NCBI GenBank assembly: GCA_036496605.1
Contig: DASXKV010000002.1
Coordinates: forward strand, 1-64,000
Reading direction: 5' to 3'
Length of the DNA stretch: 64,000 nt
Origin: Gemmatimonadaceae bacterium
GTDB taxonomy: Bacteria; Gemmatimonadota; Gemmatimonadetes; Gemmatimonadales; Gemmatimonadaceae
Both the position numbers and the translations under genes were made by a program. The notes under the pieces are model-generated. The model made no database searches, was not told the DNA's origin, and was given only the letters and a program-made list of their open reading frames with translations. Positions 36,979 through 46,426 of this stretch are shown in pieces; within the stretch, counting starts at the first letter, position 1, and every line of letters starts with the position of its first letter.

Positions 36979-39141
36979 CTAGAGAACACTCCAGAACTCC
37001 GGATTGACGTCGAAGGCGAAGAGCCAGCGTCCCGTTCGGAGGCCGCGCGACACGTCGAAGCGAACCAGCTCGAAGAACGTCAGCAGACCCGCGCCGAGCG
37101 CGGTGTAGCCGCCAGGAGCGGTCGTCAACAGCTGTCCGTCGCGCTGAACCGTGGCTCGGCGGCCGGCGATGCCGGCGAACTCAACATACGGAGCGAACGT
37201 CGCCGACGCCGGAATCCTTCCGAAGCGGCCAAGCGGAACCGCGATGAACGGAATCGGCGATCGCCACTCGAGACGCTGGCTCCACCCACCGCGCCCCACC
37301 AGTTGATGAAAATCGTAACCTGGTGCGCTCACCGGTCCGCCGAGGTAGAAGAGCTCCTGCGAGGGAATGACGTCGTGCTGGCCACCAACGGCACCGGCAA
37401 TGGTGTGGAGTACCAGGCGCTGGCTGCCGAAGGGCCGCTCGAGGTCGGCGACGAGCGAGCCGCGCAGCGTCGTGTAGGTCAGCGGGCAGGCATCGAAGCC
37501 AGAGCAGGGTGCGGCAGAGTCACCGTCGGCCTTGAGCGCTCGCAGCTCGACGAGCGTGCGGAGCTCGGTCCCAAAAACCCAGAGCGATGTCGGCCGCTCG
37601 CGGCGAATCGTCATTCGCGCATAACGAGACGATGGGACACCGACGAGGCCGAAGAAATTCCCCGTGACAGGGGCGTCGTGAATCGCGAGCGTCGTCGGGC
37701 GCTCGATGGCCACTTCGACCGTCCATGCGGGCTCTCCCGCCGGCGCATTCTGCAGGGTGAGGCCACCGCCCTCTATCCCATACGGATCGGAGTAATCGCT
37801 ACCAAACTCCTGGGCGGCGATGCTGTTTACCGCGCGCGAACGTTCGGGCTCCTCGCCCAAGTCACGAAAGTCGCGCTGGCCGAATGCGCGGATCGAAAGT
37901 CCCGCACCGTTCTGCCATTCGAGGCGCGCTTGCCATTTGACAACCTGGTCATCGATTCCATAACGCAAGCGACCAGCTACGCTCACACCGCCGCCAATGC
38001 CTTGCGTGAGTCCGCCACCGAGTGCGAGCCCCTCGACGCGATCGACGCGCGCAAAATCGGATACTCCGCGAGCCGACAGCGCCAGCGTCCGCGCTCGCTG
38101 CAGCGCGCGTTGTCGTACGAGAGCGCGCGCCTCCTCCTGAACGCGACGCACGTCTGCGTCGGTCACTGCGCGAACGTCTGGCGGGAGCGAATCGAGCACC
38201 CGTGGCGTTGACCACGCGTGGCGCTGCTGCTCGGACGCCGGCGCTTGAACGATTTCCGGACCGCCGAAGATGCTGTACGGAACGCCTTTGTTGATCTGAT
38301 AGTCGCCAATTTCCCAACGTCCGCGGATGATGCCTCGCACGGGATAGTCGAGCCACGTGCCAGTGCGACGAATCTCGATCTCCTGGCGCGACGGAAGCCA
38401 GAAACGCGTCCCGACGAGGCGGTTCTCGAGCACGATCGAGACGTCCTCCAGCTGCTTGTCGAGGAGCGCGGCACGCGTGAAGCTGAGCGCCATACGGACG
38501 ACTTGTCCCTCGGTCCGATCGATGTAGACCGCACCGACGACGCGTGGCTGCCGGTCATCCTTGGGGCGCACGCCGACTTCGTACACGTTGACGGTTCGTC
38601 CGGGCAGCTGGATGCGCAAGCTGTCTTTGATCGCGAAGTCGTAAAGCTCGAGGCCCGCCGGCGAGAGCGGGTGCGGGACGTCGCGCACTTCATCTCCTTC
38701 GCCAAGCCGGATGATGTTTGGAAAGTTGTTCTGGACGATGCCGAGGTGGTCGCGGTGATAGGCGATGTCCGTCGGCAGGAGCAACGTGTCTCGGCGTCCG
38801 ACAATTCGCTGCTTGCTGAGACCGGGCGCGCGCCAGTAGACTTCCAGCGCCAGCTCATCAGCCTTGACGATTCGCGGCGGCTCGGTGAAGCCCTGTCCGA
38901 CCTGCGCGAGAAAAGTGAGATAGCCGTGGGCGTCGGCACGATAGTCGGTAAGGCCGGTGTCGGCGAGTTGCGCCGCGCGAAGTCGTGTGGCAAGCTCCAC
39001 GAGCGCTCGCGTCGTTGAATCGTTCCAAACCAATTGCGCGACCGTCACCCGAGGGGCGCTCAATGCGATTAGCATCGCAGCGACGCGCACCGCGATGGGA
39101 ACAATCACCCTCGATGGTTTTTTCGGTGTCAAACGCAGCAT
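36979..39141 (-). CDS. Outer-membrane protein with Omp85-like C-terminal barrel
   Basis: The 720-residue protein has a signal peptide ending in VTVAQ (about residue 36). A soluble N-terminal region follows (about 40-340) with mixed strands. The long C-terminal region has alternating strands typical of a beta-barrel, including FFLGG-like FYLGGPVSAPGYDFH and RLEWRSPIPF. These resemble the BamA/TamA surface-antigen domain. It has no recognisable POTRA repeats. It ends in FWSVL rather than the usual terminal Phe. Function unknown; it may display or export an enzyme or lipid. It is divergent from trpE with 57 bp between. Confidence 0.65.
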   Translation of the reverse strand: MLRLTPKKPSRVIVPIAVRVAAMLIALSAPRVTVAQLVWNDSTTRALVELATRLRAAQLADTGLTDYRADAHGYLTFLAQVGQGFTEPPRIVKADELALEVYWRAPGLSKQRIVGRRDTLLLPTDIAYHRDHLGIVQNNFPNIIRLGEGDEVRDVPHPLSPAGLELYDFAIKDSLRIQLPGRTVNVYEVGVRPKDDRQPRVVGAVYIDRTEGQVVRMALSFTRAALLDKQLEDVSIVLENRLVGTRFWLPSRQEIEIRRTGTWLDYPVRGIIRGRWEIGDYQINKGVPYSIFGGPEIVQAPASEQQRHAWSTPRVLDSLPPDVRAVTDADVRRVQEEARALVRQRALQRARTLALSARGVSDFARVDRVEGLALGGGLTQGIGGGVSVAGRLRYGIDDQVVKWQARLEWQNGAGLSIRAFGQRDFRDLGEEPERSRAVNSIAAQEFGSDYSDPYGIEGGGLTLQNAPAGEPAWTVEVAIERPTTLAIHDAPVTGNFFGLVGVPSSRYARMTIRRERPTSLWVFGTELRTLVELRALKADGDSAAPCSGFDACPLTYTTLRGSLVADLERPFGSQRLVLHTIAGAVGGQHDVIPSQELFYLGGPVSAPGYDFHQLVGRGGWSQRLEWRSPIPFIAVPLGRFGRIPASATFAPYVEFAGIAGRRATVQRDGQLLTTAPGGYTALGAGLLTFFELVRFDVSRGLRTGRWLFAFDVNPEFWSVL

Positions 39142-39198
39142 GATTCGTGAATCTCGCCAGCGGGATATTCAGCAGCAACGGATGACAGGGCAGTTGCC

Positions 39199-40791
39199 AT
39201 GACATTCGCTGCGTTTCGCGAGCTCGCACACGACGCGACAAGAGGTAGCACGGCGGCGCTCGTTCCGGTTTGGCGCGATTACCTGCTCGACACCGAGACA
39301 CCGGTCGCCGTGTTCGCGAAGCTGCGCGAACCGCCGTTCGCGTTTCTGCTCGAGTCCGCACCAGCCGGTGGCGAGACGTGGGCGCGTTACACGTTCCTCG
39401 GCACTGCGCCGCGAAGCGCTTGGCGCCTGCGAGATGGCGTCGTCGAAGACTGGACGCCCGATCACGGCTGGCACGGTGCGCGGTGTCCCACGGATCCGCT
39501 CGCGGATCTCGACATGCTTCTGCGTCGCTATGAACCGGCCAAGCTACCAGAGCTGGGCGAGTTCTGGAGCGGCGCCGTCGGATTTTTCGGCTACGACGTG
39601 GTGCGGTATATCGAGCGATTGCCAAAGCCGCCTTCGCGAGCGCCATCGCTGGCCGACATTCCCGACGCGTTGTTCGTCTTCACGAGTGCACTCGTGATCA
39701 TCGACAATCTGCGAGGACAGGCACGCATTGTCGTCGGCGTGCCAATCGATGCCGGGATGAGCGAGGCGGCGCTGCGCCGCGCCCACGAGGAAGCCGAAGC
39801 CGAGATCGCGACGACGATCGCACGTATCCGAAAGCCATCGACGTTGCAGGCGGTGGACTTTCCGCTGTCGGCTGAACCGACGGCGGGAAACTCCAACTTC
39901 CAGCGCGAGAAATTCCTCGCCGACGTCAACCGCATCAAGGAGTACATCGTCGCCGGCGACGCATTTCAGGTGCTCCTTGCTCGGCGCATCGACGTACCAC
40001 ACGACTTCTCGTCGGCATCGCTCTACCGCGCACTGCGAGCACTCAATCCGTCGCCTTACATGTATCACCTCGTGCTCGACGGTCTGGAGATCGTCGGTAG
40101 CTCGCCGGAGCTGCTCGTGCGCGTCGAGCGCAGACGCGTCACGGTGCGTCCGATCGCTGGCACGCGGCCACGTGGCAAGACGGCCGAGGAGGATGACGCA
40201 CTCATCGCCGAGCTTCGGTCCGATGAGAAGGAGCGGGCAGAACACGTGATGCTCGTCGATCTCGGCCGCAACGACGTCGGCCGTATAGCGAAGTACGGCT
40301 CGGTGGAGGTGACGGAACTCATGATTGTCGAGCGGTACTCGCATGTGTTCCATCTCGTGAGTCAGGTCGAGGGTGAGCTGCGCGAGGGACTCACGGCGAT
40401 GGACGCACTGCGCGCGACCTTCCCCGCCGGCACGATGACCGGAGCGCCCAAGGTACGCGCGATGGAGATCATCGACGAGCTCGAGCCGGAGCGGCGAGCT
40501 GCGTACGCGGGTGCGATCGGCTACATCGCGGCTGGCGCGCAGCGCATGGATCTCGCGATCACCATACGCACTTGTGTAATCGCGAATGGGATTGCATCGG
40601 TGCAGGCAGGCGCCGGCATCGTCCACGACTCGGTACCGGAGCGGGAGTGGGAGGAGACGGAGAACAAGGCCCGAGCGCTTCTCACGGCGATTGGGCGCGT
40701 TCGCGATAGTTCGCGGCGCGACGTCGATAGCGCACAACGCGAGCGGACCGAATCCACACGTGCGTCGTCTCGTGTGTCGACGTCTGTGTGA
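39199..40791 (+). CDS. trpE: Anthranilate synthase component I (TrpE type)
   Basis: The 530-residue chorismate-utilising enzyme makes anthranilate from chorismate with ammonia or a glutaminase partner. The LLESAPAGGETWARYTFLG segment near the N-terminus carries the feedback-type motif of TrpE rather than PabB. Catalytic landmarks are PIAGTRPRGKTAEED, HVMLVDLGRNDVGR, FPAGTMTGAPKVRAME and GAGIVHDSVPE. No trpG or other trp gene adjoins it, so the operon is split. The assignment to PabB cannot be excluded. Confidence 0.9.
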   Translation: MTFAAFRELAHDATRGSTAALVPVWRDYLLDTETPVAVFAKLREPPFAFLLESAPAGGETWARYTFLGTAPRSAWRLRDGVVEDWTPDHGWHGARCPTDPLADLDMLLRRYEPAKLPELGEFWSGAVGFFGYDVVRYIERLPKPPSRAPSLADIPDALFVFTSALVIIDNLRGQARIVVGVPIDAGMSEAALRRAHEEAEAEIATTIARIRKPSTLQAVDFPLSAEPTAGNSNFQREKFLADVNRIKEYIVAGDAFQVLLARRIDVPHDFSSASLYRALRALNPSPYMYHLVLDGLEIVGSSPELLVRVERRRVTVRPIAGTRPRGKTAEEDDALIAELRSDEKERAEHVMLVDLGRNDVGRIAKYGSVEVTELMIVERYSHVFHLVSQVEGELREGLTAMDALRATFPAGTMTGAPKVRAMEIIDELEPERRAAYAGAIGYIAAGAQRMDLAITIRTCVIANGIASVQAGAGIVHDSVPEREWEETENKARALLTAIGRVRDSSRRDVDSAQRERTESTRASSRVSTSV

Positions 40792-40871
40792 CCACGACCC
40801 CCGCACTGACAGTCTTGAGCTAGGCGAGGCTTGCCCGGCGATTCATATTCCAGCGGCGATTATCAGGATTC

Positions 40872-42503
40872 ATGCGGTACAGGCTGACAAGCACTGACGG
40901 TCTTCAACAACACGAGCTGCGCGCGGGTGTGCAGCTCGTCGTCGGTCGCGCGCCATCCAGCGACATTGCGATCTTCGATCCGACGATCTCGCGCCGGCAC
41001 GCCGAGCTGCTCGTGGACGACGCTGGATTGCGCGTACGCGATCTCGGTTCGAGCAACGGCACGTTTCGAAATGGGGAGCGCCTCGAGGACCAGGACTTGG
41101 TGAAGCTCGAGCCGGGCGACACCGTGACCTTCGGCAAGGTGGCATTCCGCGTTCAGCCGACTGGCCCGACCACTGTGCATTCACCCTCCGGCGGATTCAC
41201 GTCGCCAGCCGAGGAGGGTAACAACGGGCACCCTCGACAGTCGGCGACGATCGTGCGCCAATTGCCGGTGCGTGACTCGCAGGGACTCGTCGGACTCGGC
41301 ACGAGCGATCCACGCATCAATACCGCGCCCAACGCCGCCGCCTCGCTGAGCGAAGACAAGAGTCAGCAGAAGCTAGCAACGCTGCTCGAGGTGTCGAAAG
41401 GATTGGGGAAGTCGGTGGACATCGACGCGCTGCTCGAGAAGATCGTGCGGTATGCGTATCAGATTCTCGAGGTCGATCGCGTCGCGATCGCGCTCTGTGA
41501 GGATGGCCAGGAACTCGTGCCGAAGATTGCGCGCGACAAGCGCGGCAGTGAGCAGCCACGCGCCGTACCGCAGTCGATTGCCCGGAAGGTGGTGGAAGAC
41601 AAGGTGGCCATTCTCTCGGACAACGCTGGTGAGGACGCGCGCTTCGGTGGGCAATCCATCTTGATGCAGCAGATTCGGAGCGCCATCTGCTGTCCGCTCG
41701 TCGGAAGCGAGGATCGCGTGCTCGGCGTGCTGTACGTCGACAACGTGACGACGACGCATCGTTTCAGCGAGCACGATCTCGAGTACCTCATTGCTTTCGC
41801 CGGTATCGCCGCGGCAGGCATCGAGAATCAGCAGTACGCGCAGCGTATCCAGAAAGAGATGCTTGCTCGCGAGAATCTCACCCGGTACTTCGCGCCGCGA
41901 GTCGCAGAGCGAATCGCGAGCTCTCGTGAGGCGGCGCGGTTAGGCGGCGAGAAGCGTCCCGTCGCGGTGTTATTCAGTGATATTCGCGGCTTCACGCCGT
42001 TGTCGGAGACGATGAACCCGGACGACATGGCGAGCTTGTTGAGCGAATACTTCACGGAAATGGTCGAGTGCGTGTTCCGGCACGATGGCACACTCGACAA
42101 GTTCATGGGCGACGCCGTCATGGCGCAGTGGGGCGCGCCGATCGGCGGTGAAGACGACGCCGACCGAGCGCTCCAGGCGGCGGTGGACATGATGCGGGCG
42201 CTCAAGAAGCTCAACGCGAAGTGGCGCACGGAGGGCCGGCCGCAACTTCAGCACGGCATTGCCGTCAACTATGGCGAGGCGTTTGCCGGCAACATCGGAT
42301 CGGAGCGACGGCTCGAGTTCACGGTCATCGGCGACACGGTGAACACGGCGTATCGTCTGTGCTCCGCGGCCGAAGCGGGGCAGATCCTCATCACCGAAGA
42401 GATGCGCCAAGCACTGGCCAAACCGCCACGTTTGGCCGCGTGCCCGCCGATGGAGTTGAAGGGAAAGAGCCAGCCGATTCCGGTCTACTGCGTGGTCCTT
42501 TGA
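40872..42503 (+). CDS. FHA-GAF-class III adenylate/guanylate cyclase
   Basis: The 543-residue cytoplasmic signal protein has three modules. An FHA phosphothreonine-binding domain lies at about 20-95 (VVGRAPSSDIAI, SRRHAEL, GSSNGTF). A GAF domain follows (about 165-320). A class III nucleotide cyclase domain is at about 355-520, with metal-binding Asp in VLFSDIRGFTPLSE, FMGDAVMAQWG, and the nucleotide-site DTVNTAYRL. It probably makes a cyclic nucleotide in response to a phosphoprotein and a small ligand. The ATG has an AGGA ribosome site. Its stop overlaps the TTG start of the next gene. Confidence 0.92.
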   Translation: MRYRLTSTDGLQQHELRAGVQLVVGRAPSSDIAIFDPTISRRHAELLVDDAGLRVRDLGSSNGTFRNGERLEDQDLVKLEPGDTVTFGKVAFRVQPTGPTTVHSPSGGFTSPAEEGNNGHPRQSATIVRQLPVRDSQGLVGLGTSDPRINTAPNAAASLSEDKSQQKLATLLEVSKGLGKSVDIDALLEKIVRYAYQILEVDRVAIALCEDGQELVPKIARDKRGSEQPRAVPQSIARKVVEDKVAILSDNAGEDARFGGQSILMQQIRSAICCPLVGSEDRVLGVLYVDNVTTTHRFSEHDLEYLIAFAGIAAAGIENQQYAQRIQKEMLARENLTRYFAPRVAERIASSREAARLGGEKRPVAVLFSDIRGFTPLSETMNPDDMASLLSEYFTEMVECVFRHDGTLDKFMGDAVMAQWGAPIGGEDDADRALQAAVDMMRALKKLNAKWRTEGRPQLQHGIAVNYGEAFAGNIGSERRLEFTVIGDTVNTAYRLCSAAEAGQILITEEMRQALAKPPRLAACPPMELKGKSQPIPVYCVVL

Positions 42504-43315
42504 GCCGACTCGCTTCGGGCGCGGCGCCCGATGGCTATGAGCGCGACGAGGTGCGTGGCACCATCATCGTTGCGCAGCGCGAACAGCTGGGCGCCGTACG
42601 CACCGCCCTCGAGTCGGGGTCGCTCTACGAGTACGCGGCGCAGCACCAGGAGGCTCGGTCGCTCTCCGGCCGCGGCGTTGCCTACGCCGCGCCGCTTCCC
42701 GGCGGCGGGCGGGTGGTCGTTAGGCACAACCGCCACGGTGGGTTGCTCGCGCCCCTCACCAGAGATTGGTTCGTCCTACCGACGCGAGCGCCCTACGAGT
42801 TGGACACGTCGCTACGGCTGCTCTCGCTCGGTATCCCGACACCCGAGATCGTCGCTTACGTCGTGTACCGCGCGGGTCCGCTTCTCCGACGGAGCGACGT
42901 GGCGTCACGCGAGATACATGAGAGCACGGATCTCGCGAACGTGCTCACGACGAGCACGGCCGGCGAACGACGGGCGGCACTGGAAAGCGTTGCCGGCCTC
43001 ATTGGCCTCATCTCGGCGTGCGGCGTACGACATCACGACTTGAACGTCAAGAACGTTCTCCTCGCCCGCGACGCGGCGCGCGGAGATTCACTGGTTGCAT
43101 TCGTGCTCGATGTGGATCGCGTGGAGTTCGGCCGGCCGGGCGATAGCCGAATCACCGAACGAAATCTCGATCGATTCATGCGCTCGGCGCGAAAGTGGCG
43201 CGAGCTTCATGGCGCGCGAATCGAAGAGGCAGAGCTCGTTCGAGTGGCCGCTTCGGTGAGACGCTTCGTTTCGTCGCGGCCGTCGAGTGGCGCGCGCGTG
43301 ATGACGCGGTCATAG
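42500..43315 (+). CDS. Kdo kinase / LPS kinase family protein
   Basis: The 271-residue protein belongs to the Kdo/WaaP kinase family, which phosphorylates sugars of the LPS inner core with ATP. The kinase-like catalytic loop is GVRHHDLNVKNVLL and the metal motif is LDVDRVEF. The proposed start is TTG at 42500, overlapping the cyclase stop by 4 bp (TTGA); a GTG at 42551 is an alternative. Its last 109 bases overlap the 3' end of the convergent GT4 gene. Context with glycosyltransferases supports an LPS core role. Confidence 0.85.
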   Translation: MSRLASGAAPDGYERDEVRGTIIVAQREQLGAVRTALESGSLYEYAAQHQEARSLSGRGVAYAAPLPGGGRVVVRHNRHGGLLAPLTRDWFVLPTRAPYELDTSLRLLSLGIPTPEIVAYVVYRAGPLLRRSDVASREIHESTDLANVLTTSTAGERRAALESVAGLIGLISACGVRHHDLNVKNVLLARDAARGDSLVAFVLDVDRVEFGRPGDSRITERNLDRFMRSARKWRELHGARIEEAELVRVAASVRRFVSSRPSSGARVMTRS

Positions 43316-44370
43316 ACGGCCAGCGTTCGTGCAGCCATTCGTTCGACCGAAAACTCGGCGGCACGCGCGCGTGCCGCCGCACCGAGCCGCTGCGCGAGAG
43401 AGCGGTCGATGAGCAACTTTGCAATGTTTTCACCGAGCGCTCGGGCATCGCTGACGGGCGCGAGTAGGCCGGTGACGTCGTGTTCGACGACATCCGGAAT
43501 GCCGCCAGCGCGGGTCGCGGCGATCGGTTTACCGAGCAGGAGCGCGTCGAGCAGAACGGACCCCAATCCCTCCTCACGTGAGCTGAGCACGGCGACATCG
43601 GCGGCGGCGAGCAATCCGTCGGCGTCGCTACGATAGCCGGCAACGTGAAGGACGCCAGTGAGCCCGAGCGCGCGTATCGTGTTCTCGACCGACATGCGGA
43701 GCTCGCCCTCGCCGACGAGCAACGCCTGAATCGTTGGGACGCGCTCGCGCCCGGCGGCGATGGCACGAACGAAGTTGACCGGATCCTTGTGCGGCACGAG
43801 CTGCGCCACCTGAACGACGAGGGGGGCGTTCTGCTTCACGCCTAACGCGAGCAGCGCGTCCGATGACGCGGGAGTAATCCGCCGATGCACATCGGTGCCG
43901 TCGGGGACGATGGCGATCTTCGATGGCTCGATTCCGTCCGCGGCGAGAATATCGGCCACGGCCCGCGAGATGGCGATCACGGCGGCCGCGCGGCCGTACT
44001 TCCATTGCGTCCCGAGGTTGCGGCGCAAATGAAAATCGACTCGTCGAGCCGCCACGAGCGGGACACCAGATCCTACGTTCGCGACGGCGGCAAGGCCCAG
44101 CGCGTGCGCGGTGTGCGCGTGTATGAGCTCGATGCGACGATTTCTGATGATCCGGCGGAGACGCAGTGCCGCGCGTGGATCGGCCTCGAGGCGCGGATTG
44201 CACGAGACGACCTCGAGGCCTGCCTCGCTCGCACGTTGCGCCAATGGCTCGCCTGGTCGCGCGGCAACGATGGACAGATGGCCACGCCGCCCCAGCTCCG
44301 CTGCAAGCCAGAGTGCCTGACGCTCGCCGCCGCGCCAACCGCGCTCCGTGTCGATGTGAAGAATGCGCAT
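43207..44370 (-). CDS. Glycosyltransferase family 4
   Basis: The 387-residue GT-B fold retaining glycosyltransferase begins MRILHIDTERGWRGGERQAL, the acceptor-side loop. It contains LVVQVAQLVPHKDP at the start of the nucleotide-sugar domain and the EX7E motif in SREEGLGSVLLDALLLGKP. It likely adds a sugar to LPS core or a surface glycan. The C-terminal tail (about 36 residues) lies over the 3' end of the kinase gene on the other strand. It is divergent from the GT9 genes. Confidence 0.92.
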   Translation of the reverse strand: MRILHIDTERGWRGGERQALWLAAELGRRGHLSIVAARPGEPLAQRASEAGLEVVSCNPRLEADPRAALRLRRIIRNRRIELIHAHTAHALGLAAVANVGSGVPLVAARRVDFHLRRNLGTQWKYGRAAAVIAISRAVADILAADGIEPSKIAIVPDGTDVHRRITPASSDALLALGVKQNAPLVVQVAQLVPHKDPVNFVRAIAAGRERVPTIQALLVGEGELRMSVENTIRALGLTGVLHVAGYRSDADGLLAAADVAVLSSREEGLGSVLLDALLLGKPIAATRAGGIPDVVEHDVTGLLAPVSDARALGENIAKLLIDRSLAQRLGAAARARAAEFSVERMAARTLAVYDRVITRAPLDGRDETKRLTEAATRTSSASSIRAP

Positions 44371-44426
44371 CAGAGTGTGATCGCAGGCTGCGAGCGGGGA
44401 ATGGCTGAAGTTAGCTTTGTCGTCGC

Positions 44427-45392
44427 ATGTCCGTCGACCGCATACTCATCGTCAGTCTCGACAACCTTGGCGACACGGTGTTCGCGTCCGCGCTCGCGCC
44501 ACCACTGCGTGAGCGCTTTCCGCAGGCAACACTCGATATCTGGTGCAAAGACTATGCAGCCGACGTCGCCCGGCTCGTTCCAGGAGTATCCGACGTGATC
44601 GCATCCGATCCGTTTTGGGACCGAGCCCCAGGCCGAAGCAAGGGGTCGAAGGCATCGTTCTTTCGAGCGATGAAACGCGTGCGCGCCAAACGCTACGATG
44701 TCGCCGTGCTCGCCGCCGCACCGTGGCGAACGGCGGCCGCGGTGGCGGCAACGAGAATTCCAACGCGCATTGGTCTGCGTCGCCGAAAGAATCGCGCGTT
44801 CCTCACCGAAGCGCTGCCTGACGAGAATCCACGCGAGCCGGTGATGTCCGAGCTCGCGCGTCTTCTCGAGCCACTTGGCATCAGAGCTGGCCCGCTTCGC
44901 TACCGACTCGACGCGTCGTCGTTGAGCCCACGACGCGCTCGTCTTGCCGCGAAGATCGCGTCGCCCTACGCCGCTCTGCACCCATTTGCCAGCAAGGAGA
45001 ATCGGTGCGTCGCCGTCCCGGTGTGGATCGAGCTCGCGCGACAACTTGGCGCGCGCGGATCGAACGTTCTCTGGGTCGGCAGTGCGAGCGAGCTCGAGGC
45101 GTTTCGCGCCACGGCCAACGATCCGACGTGGCGATACGTCGATCGCGACAGCGATGGTTCGCTCGCCGACACTGCGGCCGCCGTCGCGGGCGCTGCGCTT
45201 TTCGTCGGACATGATTCGGGGCCACTTCATATCGCCGGCGCGTTTGGCGTGCCCGTGGTCGGCATCTTCGCTCCTGGTGAGCCGCTGCGCACCTTCCCGC
45301 AAGGCATCGGACCCTCACGCATGTTGGCTCGTCCGTCGCCGGTCGGGATTGCCGCCGAGGACATCCTCCGCGAAGTCGACGCGCTGCGATGA
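44427..45392 (+). CDS. Glycosyltransferase family 9 (heptosyltransferase-like), first copy
   Basis: The 321-residue GT9 protein has the N-terminal SLDNLGDTVFASALAPPLR loop and the C-terminal GHDSGPLHIAGAFGVPVVGIF segment of ADP-heptose:LPS heptosyltransferases. It is shorter than the second copy and only moderately similar to it. It likely adds heptose, or a related sugar, to the LPS inner core at the cytoplasmic face. Its stop overlaps the ATG of the next gene by 4 bp. Confidence 0.9.
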   Translation: MSVDRILIVSLDNLGDTVFASALAPPLRERFPQATLDIWCKDYAADVARLVPGVSDVIASDPFWDRAPGRSKGSKASFFRAMKRVRAKRYDVAVLAAAPWRTAAAVAATRIPTRIGLRRRKNRAFLTEALPDENPREPVMSELARLLEPLGIRAGPLRYRLDASSLSPRRARLAAKIASPYAALHPFASKENRCVAVPVWIELARQLGARGSNVLWVGSASELEAFRATANDPTWRYVDRDSDGSLADTAAAVAGAALFVGHDSGPLHIAGAFGVPVVGIFAPGEPLRTFPQGIGPSRMLARPSPVGIAAEDILREVDALR

Positions 45393-46426
45393 AGGTCGTG
45401 AATCTGGATCGCATCTGCATCGTGATGATGAGCGCCGTCGGCGACGCGGTGCACGTGCTTCCCGTGCTTCACGCGCTCCACCGACACTCTCCAGAGACAC
45501 GCGTCACCTGGGTGTTGCAACCCGGACCGGCGACACTCGTCCGCGGGCATGAGCACGTCGATGAGATTATCCTCTTTGATCGCTCGAAGGGCTGGCGCGC
45601 GTTCACCGATGTCCGACGTGAGCTCTCGACGCGGCAGTTCGATGTCGTCCTCGATTTCCAGGTGTACTTCAAGGCCGGGATGGTCACATCCTTCACGAAT
45701 GCTCCCGTGAAGCTCGGCTTCGATCGCGCGCGTGCGCGTGACCTCAATTGGCTGTTCACATCCGATCGCATTCCGCCGCACGCGCCGCAGCACGTCCAGG
45801 ACCAGTACCTCGAATTCCTCACCGCGCTGGGAATACCTAACGAGAACGTCGCCTGGGAGCTCGGGCCGTGGCCTGGCGAGCGTCAGTGGCAACGGGAGTT
45901 CTTCGCACCGCTCGATCGGCCAGCCGCGGCGATCGTCGTTGCGACGAGCAAGCCGCAGAAAGACTGGCTGCCCGAGCGTTGGGCGGGAGTCGCCGACGCC
46001 CTGTACCATGAGTTTGGGCTCCAGCCGGTGCTCGTGGGCGGCCGCACGGAGCGCGAATTGGCGGCCGAGCGCGTGATCATGGAACACGCGCGACAAAAGC
46101 CGGTCTCCGCGCTCGGAAGCGGGCTTCGGAACCTGGTCGGCATACTCGACGGCTCGGCGCTCGTCCTCGCTCCAGACACCGGGCCACTGCACATGGCCGT
46201 GGCGCTCGACCGGCCGGTGATCAGCTTGATGGGTTACACAAATCCAAAGCGAACCGGCCCATATCGACGTTTCCATGATCTCATCATCGACGCGTACGGC
46301 GAGCCTGGCGAAAACTACCCGATCTCGATGGAGAATCGCGAGGATCGGATGCCGCGCATCTCGGTGCGCGACGTTCTCGAGCGCGTCGAGCGCTGGCGGA
46401 CTCGTTATGCCGTCCCGTCCCGATGA
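45389..46426 (+). CDS. Glycosyltransferase family 9 (heptosyltransferase-like), second copy
   Basis: The 345-residue GT9 protein has MMSAVGDAVHVLPVLHAL at the N-terminus and VLAPDTGPLHMAVALDRPVISLMG at the sugar-nucleotide site. The TSKPQKDWLPERWA segment is typical of the family. Coupling with the preceding GT9 gene suggests sequential additions to one acceptor. Its 3' end overlaps that of the convergent maf gene by 22 bp. Confidence 0.92.
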   Translation: MKVVNLDRICIVMMSAVGDAVHVLPVLHALHRHSPETRVTWVLQPGPATLVRGHEHVDEIILFDRSKGWRAFTDVRRELSTRQFDVVLDFQVYFKAGMVTSFTNAPVKLGFDRARARDLNWLFTSDRIPPHAPQHVQDQYLEFLTALGIPNENVAWELGPWPGERQWQREFFAPLDRPAAAIVVATSKPQKDWLPERWAGVADALYHEFGLQPVLVGGRTERELAAERVIMEHARQKPVSALGSGLRNLVGILDGSALVLAPDTGPLHMAVALDRPVISLMGYTNPKRTGPYRRFHDLIIDAYGEPGENYPISMENREDRMPRISVRDVLERVERWRTRYAVPSR

